Of a stretch of 64,000 nt of DNA, positions 18,240 to 26,551 are shown one piece after another (the first letter of the stretch is position 1; every line of letters begins with the position of its first letter). This DNA comes from Bradyrhizobium sp. 199 (GTDB lineage Bacteria > Pseudomonadota > Alphaproteobacteria > Rhizobiales > Xanthobacteraceae). Location of the stretch: NCBI RefSeq assembly GCF_023073355.1, contig NZ_JADPJI010000005.1, positions 1,674,001 to 1,738,000 of the forward strand, read 5' to 3'. The notes under the pieces were generated by a model. The model saw only the letters and a list, made by a program, of their open reading frames with translations. It was not told where the DNA came from and made no database searches. The position numbers and the translations under genes were made by a program.

Positions 18240-19487
18240 CTACGATGCCGGCGCCGCCTTCGAATGCACGTGCTCGGGCCGCACGCCGAGCGCAAGCAGG
18301 CGCGCCGGAATGCCCTGGAGCCACGGCAGCGCGGTAATGAGGCGCACGATCAGCGACACTTTGAGCGGCCGGTCGCCGCCTTTCAGGGCGCCGCTGATGA
18401 TCTTGTTCTGGACAATGACCTGCATGCGCTGCGTCATCTTCACCGGGAACTCGCGGCGACGCCTGACGGCGTCGAGATCGTGCTCCGACGGACAGCCGTG
18501 CTGCATCTTGTCCGCCAGCAGGTTGGCGGTCGCCACCGCATCCTGCACGGCGAGATTGACGCCGACGCCGCCGATCGGCGACATCGCATGCGCGGCGTCG
18601 CCGATGCACAGCAGGCCCGGCCGCGTCCAGCGCGCCAGGCGGTTGATCGCGACGGTCAGCAGCTTGACGTCGCCGAAGCTCTTCACCTCGGCAATGCCGG
18701 ACCTGAGGATCGGCGCCATGCGCACGACGTCGTCGAGCAGCGCCTGAAGCCCCCTCGCCTTCACCGTCTCGTGCTGTCCCTTGGCGATGACATAGGCGCA
18801 TTGCCAATAGTCGCCGCGATCGAAGGTGATCATCATCTTGCCGGGCTCGACGCGCGCGAACACGCTTTCGGTCTCGTCGGGTTGGCGACCGGCGCGGAAC
18901 CACAGCACGTCCATCGGCGCGCCGATCTCCTCGACGGCAAGGCCCGCGCGCTCGCGCAGCGTCGAATGCCGGCCGTCGCAGGCGATGGTGAGATCGGCTT
19001 CGATGTCGATGATGCCGTCAGGCGTTTTCGCGCGCACGCCCGCGATGGTCTCGCCGCGGCGGATCAGATCGACCGCCTCCGTGCTCATCATCACCTCGAG
19101 CGAAGCAAAGCGCCGGCCGGCCTCGCGCAGGAAATTCAGGAAGTCCCATTGCGGCATGAAGGCGATGAAGGGGTATTTGGTGTGGAGCCGGCTGAGATCG
19201 GCAATGCGCACCGGCGTGCCGCCGAACAGGCCGTCCATCTTCTGCAGGCGCTGATGCGGCAGCTTCAGGAAGCCGTCGATCAGGCCGAGCTCGTCCATGA
19301 CTTCAAGCGTCGAGGGATGCACGGTGTCGCCGCGGAAATCGCGGAAGAAATCCCCATGCTTCTCCAGCACCACGACCTCGATGCCGGCCCGCCCCAGGAG
19401 ATATCCGAGCATCATGCCGGCCGGCCCGCCGCCGACAACGCAGCAGCGGACTTTCTTCCTACGGTTCGAGTGTTGGTCGGACGCCAT
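18240..19487 (-). CDS. FAD-dependent monooxygenase (PHBH/UbiH-like)
   Basis: A 415-residue single-component flavin hydroxylase/oxidoreductase. The N-terminal dinucleotide fold is CCVVGGGPAGMMLGYLLGRAGIEVVVLEKH; the DG motif is ACDGRHSTLR; the flavin-ribityl motif is GDAAHAMSPIGGVGVNLAVQDA. This is the p-hydroxybenzoate-hydroxylase/UbiH/VisC fold, usually hydroxylating aromatic rings. ATG 19487 (MASDQHSNRRKK) is chosen over an upstream in-frame start because it places the flavin fold near residue 14. The substrate is not indicated by neighbours. Confidence 0.85.
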   Translation of the reverse strand: MASDQHSNRRKKVRCCVVGGGPAGMMLGYLLGRAGIEVVVLEKHGDFFRDFRGDTVHPSTLEVMDELGLIDGFLKLPHQRLQKMDGLFGGTPVRIADLSRLHTKYPFIAFMPQWDFLNFLREAGRRFASLEVMMSTEAVDLIRRGETIAGVRAKTPDGIIDIEADLTIACDGRHSTLRERAGLAVEEIGAPMDVLWFRAGRQPDETESVFARVEPGKMMITFDRGDYWQCAYVIAKGQHETVKARGLQALLDDVVRMAPILRSGIAEVKSFGDVKLLTVAINRLARWTRPGLLCIGDAAHAMSPIGGVGVNLAVQDAVATANLLADKMQHGCPSEHDLDAVRRRREFPVKMTQRMQVIVQNKIISGALKGGDRPLKVSLIVRLITALPWLQGIPARLLALGVRPEHVHSKAAPAS

Positions 19488-19671
19488 TGCAGCCACGATC
19501 CCGATGCGAGTATCGATCAAGATATGGCGAACAATGTAGCGCCGATTCCGGGTGATCGGCGTCTGAATTTGGGTGCTGGATGTCGAACGCTGCCCGGCAG
19601 CTCAGGTCATGCCGACCCGTCCGATCCTGGTAGGCCCGCACCGCGCGGGCCTATCCTGGACAGGAACCAGA

Positions 19672-20106
19672 CTATTTCTGATCTTCATTGCTGGTCCCGC
19701 TGCCCGGGCTGCCGATCGGCATCCCGTTGGGCGCATGGCCGGCACCAGAGTTCCGCGCAGCTTGCGCCGCTGTCGGCGACGTGCCGTTGGCAGTCGGCGG
19801 CTGAACGTTCGGGTTGCTCTGGCTCCTGTTGGTGTTGACGTTGGCTCCGGTGGTGGTGCCCTGCGTCCCCATTCCTGACGGAGCTGACGGCCCCGAATTG
19901 GTGCTGCTGGAGGATGTGCCCATTCCGGCACCCGAGCTGGCCGCAGAGCCCGCGCCTCCGGTACCTGTTCCAGAAGCGGCACTGGCACCGCCACCACCGC
20001 TACCCGCACCACCGCCGCCTCCTCCGCCACCACCGCCCCCTTGGGCAACGGCCATCGTCGAAAGCGCGGCACAAGCGATCGTCACGAGGAGGGCTTTGCG
20101 GATCAT
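19672..20106 (-). CDS. Secreted Gly/Ser-rich low-complexity protein
   Basis: A 144-residue protein with a clear signal peptide (MIRKALLVTIACAALSTMAVAQ) followed at once by a run of about twelve glycines, then Gly/Ser/Ala-rich and Thr/Asn-rich sequence, ending GTSNEDQK. It should be periplasmic or extracellular and disordered. ATG 20106 follows AGGGAGA; the frame is open for 47 codons further upstream, but those codons would precede a signal peptide. No known domain. The Gly run is encoded by GGN-rich DNA that could slip in replication. Confidence 0.65.
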   Translation of the reverse strand: MIRKALLVTIACAALSTMAVAQGGGGGGGGGGGAGSGGGGASAASGTGTGGAGSAASSGAGMGTSSSSTNSGPSAPSGMGTQGTTTGANVNTNRSQSNPNVQPPTANGTSPTAAQAARNSGAGHAPNGMPIGSPGSGTSNEDQK

Positions 20107-20521
20107 GGATCGTCTCCCTGGTTTGACAGACAATCCAGGCGGCCAAGCAGTTGTTCCTCTGCCGCGAATAGACGTTCGCTTTCCTTGGGGCAGCGAACTG
20201 GGATCGCGTCGAAATCGATCTTTCGAAACGGTCTGGTTGAACCTCAAGATCCGACCAGTTGAATCGTAGATCTCGTTCAGGGCGGTCCGTTGGATAGTTA
20301 ATCCGGAATAGCGATCCTATGCAGGCTTCCATGGAATCGTACTCATATCCGGATGCGGACAAATCATGCGGCCGGCGGCAACGGCGTGCGATACGATCGG
20401 AAAAACCAGCAGCCCCCAACCTTAGCGGCCGAGAAGGCGGTTTCTCCGAACAAGCCATTTGCTGCTGGCAATGCTCATCCCGGCATCTCCCCGAGCTGAC
20501 CACTCCTTTCAGGAGACAGCC
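20107..20521. other. Non-coding stretch upstream of the Gly-rich protein
   Basis: No gene with a credible start and codon bias is seen. Base composition is less GC-rich than in the flanking genes. It probably holds the Gly-rich protein's promoter near its left end and the 3' region of the response-regulator transcript at its right end; no clear terminator is visible. Confidence 0.35.
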
Positions 20522-20911
20522 CTACGCTGGCGGCGCGCCGGTGTTCAGAAGCTGAGCCACCGCTGCTACGACCTGCGCTGGTGCAAATGGCTTGTTCAAT
20601 AGGATGCTGTTGGGCACGCCGTTGGCGGACCATTGATCGGCCGCCGCACCGGTCATGTAAATGACGGGGATATCCGGGTTTAGCTCCCTGGCGCGGTGGC
20701 CGACTTGCCAGCCATCGAGCTTGCCGAACAAATTTATATCGGTGATGATCGCGCGATACTTGGCTTGGTCACTCTGCAGAAGGGTAACTGCATCCTCACC
20801 ACTGACGGCGACCTCGGCTTCAAAACCGCCATCGCCCAATGCGTCCGCCACCATGTCTCGGATAAGCTGATCGTCCTCGACAACGAGGACAACAACTAGC
20901 GACCCTTGCAT
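20522..20911 (-). CDS. Single-domain response regulator (CheY-like)
   Basis: A 129-residue receiver domain with no output domain. The acidic pocket is VVEDDQLI (residues 12-19), the phosphoacceptor Asp is in IITDINLFGKLDGW (near residue 57), the Thr in VIYMTGAA and the Lys in LLNKPFAP. ATG 20911 follows GGGGGAA. No histidine kinase is adjacent, so it probably takes phosphate from a distant kinase or acts as a phosphate sink. A GGAAC-N17-GTTCC element upstream resembles a general-stress (EcfG) promoter, and many stand-alone receivers in Rhizobiales belong to that network. Confidence 0.85.
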   Translation of the reverse strand: MQGSLVVVLVVEDDQLIRDMVADALGDGGFEAEVAVSGEDAVTLLQSDQAKYRAIITDINLFGKLDGWQVGHRARELNPDIPVIYMTGAAADQWSANGVPNSILLNKPFAPAQVVAAVAQLLNTGAPPA

Positions 20912-20951
20912 GCTTTCCCCCTGCCGCACCTCGCTGTGCGTTTCGGTGTAG

Positions 20952-20978
20952 GGAACTCATGAGGACGGGTTATGTTCC
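20952..20978 (-). promoter_or_regulatory. Candidate EcfG-type promoter or dyad operator
   Basis: Read on either strand this is GGAAC - 17 bases - GTTCC. On the minus strand GGAAC-N16-AGTT approximates the alphaproteobacterial EcfG consensus GGAAC-N16/17-CGTT and lies about 40 bases before the response-regulator ATG. An overlapping perfect inverted repeat, TTATGTTC-N6-GAACATAA (20970-20991), may be a separate operator. Assignment rests on motif match alone. Confidence 0.4.
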
Positions 20979-21096
20979 AAAGTGAACATAAGCTTCGACC
21001 CCAATCCACGGCGATTTTGGGCTCGCGGTAGGATTGGGGCTACTCCCTTCACGGCTGAGGCGGCTCTTCTGGGGGGACGTCACCTCACTTGCAGGG

Positions 21097-21450
21097 CTAC
21101 GCCTCTGGAAATGACTTTAGAAGGATAATCGGGAAATGCTTCTCGAGCATTTCTGGATGCTTTCCATGTATCGAATGGCAATGCTGGCTCCGTCGCCCAA
21201 TGTATTCCCTTCGGGAGCGCAAAATTTGATTCCGGCAGGCAGAACCTCGCCTACAAAAACGATCGCGTCGATGGCGGCGGCGCAAGCTGCCTGCTCTTCA
21301 GTCACCCGCTCGCATGCTCAACAAATGCACGTCAGCCCGGAAGAAGTTCCTTGCCGCTAATCTCTCTCGCAAAGCCCGTGTCGTTGACATCGGGGCCATC
21401 GCCAGAACGACGAACAACAACGATCCAGCATTCGCTACCGATAAAAGGCG
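21097..21450 (-). pseudogene. Frameshifted Rap1a/Tai-type immunity protein relic
   Basis: Pieces of one small secreted protein lie in two frames. A hydrophobic leader, LLFVVLAMAPMSTTRA, and NFFRADVHLLSM (about 21420-21310) end at a TGA. The other frame continues CERVTEEQAACAAAIDAI and FCAPEGNTLGDGASIAIRYMES (about 21316-21155). Then the first frame resumes HPEMLEKHFPIILLKSFPEA and stops at 21097. Joined, these give the order signal peptide - LLxxC - AC - FCxPEGxTxG - RYxExHPExL - SFP typical of Rap1a/Tai immunity proteins (type VI secretion effectors' antagonists) and their many orphan relatives in Bradyrhizobium. At least two indels are needed. Alternatives are assembly errors or two unrelated ORFs. 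Confidence 0.55.
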
Positions 21451-21490
21451 CCCAGCTTATCGAGCCGCCTCGCGGGCACGATCGAACCGC

Positions 21491-23002
21491 TCAATTATTA
21501 CTCCGGTTCGCGCTGCGAAAGCTCTTGATCTCCGAGACGCTGCCGTCGCGATAGGTCAGCTCCACCGAGACGGACTGCGTCGCGGGAGCGAGCTTCATGT
21601 AGAGCGGCATGCCGGCGGTGATCGCGCTGGGATCGCGCATGTCGCAAGGCGGCATCTTCAGCACCTGGTTGGGCACGGCGCTATCGATGCCGATGCGCAC
21701 CTCGCGGATGGCGCAGCGATAGGACACGAGGTGCGTGTAGTAGACCAGCAGCCCGTTGAACTCGCGGAACGACAGCCAACTCGTCGCGGTCATGTCGAGG
21801 ATCTTGCGCTGGTCGCGGATCAGCGCGGCCTCGGGATCGAACCTGATCGGGAACGGCCCCTGCATGTCCCCGGACTGATCGACATAGCGGACCTCGATGG
21901 TGCCGGCCGAAGCGTCCGACGGCAGTTCGATCGACGGGTTCGGCATCCGCTTGCGCGTGCGCGGATCGAGCGTGTCGATGAAGCCGGTCTCGCGGAAATC
22001 GCCCTTGCCGGCCATGCGCCAGGAAATGCCGAGCGCGGGGTCGGCGAAGGAGAACACCACGCTCCAGCCGCCATTGTGCCGCGAGAAGCTCGCGATCGGC
22101 GCATTGGTGGCCTCCTCCTTCGGCAGCTGCGGCACTGAGACCGGCGGCAGCGCCGCAAGCTTCTGCGGAGGCGGGTCGTCCGAACGCACAACGGCATCCT
22201 TGGCGAGGCCGCTGAGGAACACGTCGTCGACCATCTGGTCGAAATAGACAGGCACCTGCCTGTGCTTCACGGTATCGGCCATCTCGCTGACGGCCCGGCG
22301 GGTGCGCTGCGCCACCTGCACGAGGTTCTCGCCGGGCTTGAGCAGCTCCTTGGCGAAGGTGCGCGTGAACACCGAATTGGGATTGGAATCGTCGTTGGAC
22401 AGACGGTCGAGCGCGGTCTGGCGCGGCCCTGCCGAGAACACCGAGAACACGCCTTCAGGCAATTGCGTCATGGGGGCAAGCCCGCCGGCGCCGGCGACCG
22501 CGCGGGTGCCCTTGCGCTCGAACGGGTTGTTGCGGCAGGCGTCGAACACCAGGATAGAGGTCCGCGCCTTCTTGTTCTGAAGGCGCTCGACGATGCGGTC
22601 GGCCAGGATGGAGGCGTCGCGCACCAGCTCTTCCTGCCCCTCGCTCGCGGACGGCACATCCGTGGGCAGCAGATAGTTCTGACCCGCGATCTCGAAGCCG
22701 TGGCCCGCGAAGAAGAAGAACGCGGTATCGCCGGGCTCGATCGCCTTGTCGAAGGCGAGCAAGGTCTCGGAGAATTGCTGCCGGCTCTGGTTCTCCGCCA
22801 CCATTACCGAGAAGCCGAGCTGCTTCAGCGTATCGCCCATGGTACGGGCATCGTTGACCGCCTTGAGCAGCTTCGGGACATTCCTGTAGTCGTTGTTGCC
22901 GACGACGAGCGCGACGCGCTTCTCGGCACAAGCGGGAGCTGCGAAGGCGCTCAGGCCCGCCAGGAGGCCAAGGGCCGCCAGAATTCTGAAAAGCCGCGTC
23001 AT
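21491..23002 (-). CDS. Exported caspase-like peptidase (C14 family)
   Basis: A 503-residue secreted caspase-fold protein. A signal peptide of about 24 residues (MTRLFRILAALGLLAGLSAFAAPACA) precedes KRVALVVGNNDYRNVPKLLKAVNDA. The catalytic His is in FFFFAGHGFEI and the Cys in ILVFDACRNNPF, both intact, so it should be active. FSAGPRQTALD and NSVFTRTFAKEL follow as in bacterial p20 metacaspase-like proteins. The C-terminal half (from about 300) is a beta-rich module of unknown type, with paired Cys near the end. ATG 23002 puts the signal peptide first; the frame is open 72 codons further upstream. Role unknown: orthocaspases are linked to stress and programmed death but this one is outside the cytoplasm. 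Confidence 0.82.
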   Translation of the reverse strand: MTRLFRILAALGLLAGLSAFAAPACAEKRVALVVGNNDYRNVPKLLKAVNDARTMGDTLKQLGFSVMVAENQSRQQFSETLLAFDKAIEPGDTAFFFFAGHGFEIAGQNYLLPTDVPSASEGQEELVRDASILADRIVERLQNKKARTSILVFDACRNNPFERKGTRAVAGAGGLAPMTQLPEGVFSVFSAGPRQTALDRLSNDDSNPNSVFTRTFAKELLKPGENLVQVAQRTRRAVSEMADTVKHRQVPVYFDQMVDDVFLSGLAKDAVVRSDDPPPQKLAALPPVSVPQLPKEEATNAPIASFSRHNGGWSVVFSFADPALGISWRMAGKGDFRETGFIDTLDPRTRKRMPNPSIELPSDASAGTIEVRYVDQSGDMQGPFPIRFDPEAALIRDQRKILDMTATSWLSFREFNGLLVYYTHLVSYRCAIREVRIGIDSAVPNQVLKMPPCDMRDPSAITAGMPLYMKLAPATQSVSVELTYRDGSVSEIKSFRSANRSNN

Positions 23003-23267
23003 CGCAAAATTCCCGTTGCAGCGGCTCCACGCCGCTTCCTTCGAGCGGCAGTTCATTGGACCCCCTGCCGCTGTGTGATAGTCGGCCGAGGCGCAACGGC
23101 GGTTCAAGGGGCACGTCCGACATCGCCTCGGCGCCGGGCGACGCCATCTGCGTCTACCAGCAACTCGGCAGCAGGGGCTGGTTCGGCGGATGCGCGGCAG
23201 CGACTTCGCAATCGCCAATGGCAGCTTCGCCGCCAGCCATACCGACCTGCCCTACTGCACCGCTGAT

Positions 23268-23400
23268 GCGAGGCGCCCGAGCCGCTGATCGCTGACATCG
23301 CGGCCGCCTGCGGCTTCGAGAGCCGGGCGACCTACTATCGGGCCTTCAATGCCGCCTACTGCATCGCCCTCGGTGACTGGCGGACCCGGGGCTCGGATGG
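23268..23400 (+). pseudogene. AraC-type helix-turn-helix relic
   Basis: The frame reads EPLIADIAAACGFESRATYY followed by RAFNAAYCIALGDWRTR. This matches the second HTH and C-terminal signature of AraC/XylS regulators (xIxxIAxxCGFxSxxYFxRAFxxxFGxxPxxWR), with Cys where Gly is normal. A stop codon closes the frame just upstream of the fragment, and I found no sensor domain in the adjoining frames, so this is a remnant. The reading frame continues beyond the HTH through a terminator to a stop near 23580, which also argues for decay. Confidence 0.5.
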
Positions 23401-23463
23401 CCTTAGCCGCCGTTTTGGCGGCTCCGGCCTGAAGGCGGCGCCAGACGGAAAAGCCCCGTTGCC

Positions 23464-23496
23464 TCCGGTATTTGGTAAATACTCGGGTTTTTTAGG
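23464..23496 (+). terminator. Probable terminator upstream of rhlE
   Basis: CCG-GTATTT-GGT-AAATAC-T-CGG followed by GTTTTTTA. The AT-rich central stem is perfect and the outer CCG/CGG pairs with one bulge. It lies about 210 bases before the rhlE start and could end transcription from the AraC relic or act as an attenuator in a long rhlE leader. Confidence 0.55.
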
Positions 23497-23703
23497 GCCT
23501 TCCGGGCCTGCTCCATTGACTTTGGCCGATTCCCGCCTATGTTCCGGGGCGACGCGGCTCAGATCGAAGACCGATTCTTGAGCCTGGCGCTTTGTCCGCG
23601 TGAGTCAGCACCCCCAGCTTCTTTGAGAGCGCGCCGTTTCGGGGTGAAACGCGACAGCCTTAATCATCCTCGATTCCGAACGGCGGTTTCGACCAGAGGC
23701 TCA

Positions 23704-25218
23704 ATGTCCTTTTCAAATCTCGGACTATCCGAAAAAGTCCTCGCCGCAGTGGCGGCCACCGGTTACACCATCCCCACCCCCATTCAGGAACAGGCGATCC
23801 CCCACGTCCTCGCACGCAAGGACGTGCTCGGCATCGCCCAGACCGGCACCGGCAAGACCGCGGCTTTCGTGCTGCCGATGCTCACCATCCTCGAGAAAGG
23901 GCGCGCCCGAGCTCGCATGCCGCGCACGCTGATCCTCGAGCCGACCCGCGAGCTCGCGGCCCAGGTCAAGGAGAACTTTGACCGCTACGGCGCCGGCCAG
24001 AAGCTCAATGTCGCGCTGTTGATTGGCGGCGTCTCCTTCGGAGACCAGGATGCCAAGCTGACGCGCGGCGTCGACGTGCTGATCGCCACCCCCGGCCGCC
24101 TGCTCGACCACACCGAGCGCGGCGGATTGCTGCTCACCGGCGTCGAGCTTCTCGTCATCGACGAAGCCGACCGCATGCTGGACATGGGCTTCATTCCCGA
24201 CATCGAGCGCGTCTGCAAGCTCGTCCCGTTCACGCGGCAGACCCTGTTCTTCACCGCGACCATGCCGCCGGAGATCCGGCGCATCACCGAGACCTTCCTG
24301 CACAATCCGCAGAAGGTCGAGGTGTCCAAGCCCGCGACCACCGCCGTAACCGTCACGCAGGTCCAGGTGCCCGCCGGGCGCGAGGCGCACGAGAAGCGCG
24401 AGCTGCTGCGCCGCCTGCTGCGCGAAGCCAAGGACCTCCAAAACGCGATTATCTTCTGCAATCGCAAGCGCGACGTCGCCGTCGTTCACAAATCGCTGCA
24501 GAAGCACGGGTTCAGCGTCGGCGCGCTGCACGGCGACATGGACCAGTCGGCTCGTACGGCCGCGCTCGACCAGTTCCGCAAGGGCGAGCTGCCGCTGCTG
24601 GTCGCCTCCGACGTCGCCGCCCGCGGCCTCGACATCCCCGAGGTTAGCCACGTCTTCAATTTCGACGTCCCTCACCATCCCGACGATTATGTCCATCGCG
24701 TCGGCCGCACCGGCCGCGCAGGCCGGTCCGGCATGGCAATCTCGCTCGTGACGCGGCTCGACCAGAAGTCGATGGTGGCGATCGAGAAGCTGATCGGACA
24801 GAGCATTCCGCTCGCCGAGGGCGATTTTGAAATCCACACTGAAGCCTCCGATGGGACCGAGCGTCCGCGCGAGCCGCGTGGCCGCGAACGTTCACGCGGC
24901 GGGCGCGGCAAGCCGCAGCGCGGCCGCGACCGTGAGCGCAGCCATGAGCCGCGTGAGCCGCGTGGCGAAGCAAGTCCTTCAGCCGAAACACGGCCCGCGG
25001 CCGAGTCCAAGCCTGCACGCGAGGCGCGGCCTCCGCGTGAAGCGAGGCCATCAGCCGAGCCGCGTCGTGCCGCCCGCCAGCCGGCCAATCCGTCGCATGT
25101 GCCGTCGATCGGCCGTCCCGAGCCCCGCCGCCAACGCGAGGCCGACTCCGAGCCGGGCGATCACTCGCATCTGCCGGCGTTTCTGCTGCGGCCGGTTCGC
25201 TCCCCCGCCGGCGCCTGA
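23704..25218 (+). CDS. rhlE: DEAD-box RNA helicase
   Basis: A 504-residue RhlE-type ATP-dependent RNA helicase. Ordered motifs: Q motif (GYTIPTPIQEQAIP), Walker A AQTGTGKT at 45-52, PTRELAAQ, TPGRLLD, DEAD at 153-156, TAT in FFTATMPPEI, then the second RecA domain with ARGLDIPEVSHVFNFDVP and HRVGRTGRAG. From about residue 385 a roughly 120-residue Arg/Pro/Glu-rich disordered tail follows, typical of RNA-binding extensions. ATG 23704 is chosen because orthologs begin MSFSNLGLS; the open frame upstream crosses non-coding DNA. Such helicases aid cold growth and ribosome assembly or work in the RNase E degradosome; rne is 39 kb away here. Confidence 0.93.
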   Translation: MSFSNLGLSEKVLAAVAATGYTIPTPIQEQAIPHVLARKDVLGIAQTGTGKTAAFVLPMLTILEKGRARARMPRTLILEPTRELAAQVKENFDRYGAGQKLNVALLIGGVSFGDQDAKLTRGVDVLIATPGRLLDHTERGGLLLTGVELLVIDEADRMLDMGFIPDIERVCKLVPFTRQTLFFTATMPPEIRRITETFLHNPQKVEVSKPATTAVTVTQVQVPAGREAHEKRELLRRLLREAKDLQNAIIFCNRKRDVAVVHKSLQKHGFSVGALHGDMDQSARTAALDQFRKGELPLLVASDVAARGLDIPEVSHVFNFDVPHHPDDYVHRVGRTGRAGRSGMAISLVTRLDQKSMVAIEKLIGQSIPLAEGDFEIHTEASDGTERPREPRGRERSRGGRGKPQRGRDRERSHEPREPRGEASPSAETRPAAESKPAREARPPREARPSAEPRRAARQPANPSHVPSIGRPEPRRQREADSEPGDHSHLPAFLLRPVRSPAGA

Positions 25219-25275
25219 CGCGCGAGCGCGCTGCAGGTTCCGGTTGAGAAGACGAAGCACACGTTATAGACGCTC

Positions 25276-25304
25276 CGTGAACGTATATTTACGGGGTGTT
25301 CACG
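25276..25304. promoter_or_regulatory. Inverted repeat before the GGDEF gene
   Basis: CGTGAAC - 15 bases - GTTCACG is a perfect 7-bp-arm dyad, with a smaller nested CGTA...TACG. It lies 77 bases before the diguanylate cyclase start in a 162-base gap. It could be an operator; no T run follows, so termination is less likely. Confidence 0.35.
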
Positions 25305-25380
25305 ATCGTCCGCTAGCCTACGAACATAATTTAAGCATTGCTGCGGTCGATGGCGCACCGACCGCTGCGGGGTATGTTCC

Positions 25381-26448
25381 GTGGTCAAGGTTCTCGACGA
25401 ACACGAACGCACGATGGCGTTCGCCGAAGTGGCGCTCGGTCAGATCCGATCGCTGCGACAGACGGCAATTCCCCGCAATTACGAGATCTGGTACGTCTAC
25501 GCCACCGGCTACAACGCGCCGCTCAACAAGGTTGTCAACGAGACGCTGGCGCGCAGCGGCAAGCTGACTGAAGCCGATCTCGAACAGATCTACGAGACGT
25601 ATCTCTCCCACATCAAGACCACCGACCGCATCGACAAGGTCGGCGCGCGCGTCATCGGCGAGATCGACGACGTTATGAAGGTCTTGGGCGATGCACTCGG
25701 CGTGACCGGCTCCTACGATGCCAGCCTGTCGGGCGCCACCGAAAAACTCTCGTCGGCCAAGAGCCGTGAGCAGATCAAGTCGATCGTCGAAACGCTGCTG
25801 CGTTCGACGGGCGAGATGCGCGAGACCAACAAGGCGCTGGAAGACCGGCTGATGCTATCGAAGAACGAGATCAGCAATCTGCAACAGAGCCTCGAGGCGA
25901 TCCGCGCGGAGAGCCTGACCGACCCGCTCACCGGACTCGGCAACCGCAAATACTTCGATCGCATGATCGATATGGCCGTGCAGAACGCACTCGCCTCGGG
26001 TGAGCCGCTGTCGCTGCTGCTGTTCGACATCGATCACTTCAAATCGTTCAACGATTCCTACGGCCATCTGACCGGCGACCAGGTGCTGCGGCTCGTCGGC
26101 CTTTCGCTGAAGCAGACCATCAAGGGCCAGGATATCACCGCACGCTATGGCGGCGAGGAGTTCGCGGTCGTGCTGCCCAACACGGCGCTGCGTCAGGCGC
26201 TTACGGTGGCCGACCACATCCGCCGCGCGGTGATGGCGAAGGAGTTGAAGAAGAAGTCCACCGGCGAGATCCTCGGCCGCGTCACCATCTCCGTCGGCGT
26301 CTCCATGCTCAAGCAGGGCGACGACACCGATGCGCTGATCGAGCGTGCGGATGCCTGCCTCTATGCCGCAAAGCGTAACGGCCGCAACCGCGTGATCTGC
26401 GAAGCCGATCCGGAATACGCGATCGAGACGCATAGCCGCGTGGCGTGA
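25381..26448 (+). CDS. Diguanylate cyclase (GGDEF domain)
   Basis: A 355-residue cytosolic diguanylate cyclase making c-di-GMP. The N-terminal 150 residues are alpha-helical with a coiled-coil-like segment (ETLLRSTGEMRETNKALEDR) and no recognised sensor. The GGDEF domain starts near residue 180 (DPLTGLGNRKYFDRMID); the active loop is GGEEF near residue 257. Five residues before it, the product-inhibition site reads KGQD instead of RxxD, so feedback inhibition may be weak. No transmembrane helix is present. The start is GTG at 25381 (MVKVLDEHERTMAF); ATG 25414 is an alternative. Confidence 0.88.
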   Translation: MVKVLDEHERTMAFAEVALGQIRSLRQTAIPRNYEIWYVYATGYNAPLNKVVNETLARSGKLTEADLEQIYETYLSHIKTTDRIDKVGARVIGEIDDVMKVLGDALGVTGSYDASLSGATEKLSSAKSREQIKSIVETLLRSTGEMRETNKALEDRLMLSKNEISNLQQSLEAIRAESLTDPLTGLGNRKYFDRMIDMAVQNALASGEPLSLLLFDIDHFKSFNDSYGHLTGDQVLRLVGLSLKQTIKGQDITARYGGEEFAVVLPNTALRQALTVADHIRRAVMAKELKKKSTGEILGRVTISVGVSMLKQGDDTDALIERADACLYAAKRNGRNRVICEADPEYAIETHSRVA

Positions 26449-26551
26449 TGGAAGCCGCGCGCCAAAAAAATGTCCCGCGCTTGACTTCCTCACCTGGCGA
26501 ACGACATCTTCCCCGCCGCCTCAATGCGCCTGACCGCGAGGACTTCCCGTC

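Noticed and set aside
18009..19838. 609-codon plus-strand frame over the FAD monooxygenase
   Set aside because: Antisense to a gene with complete flavin-binding motifs; no domain recognised.
20319..20555. 78-codon plus-strand frame between the Gly-rich protein and response regulator
   Set aside because: No ribosome-binding site, odd composition, and it overlaps the 3' end of the response regulator.
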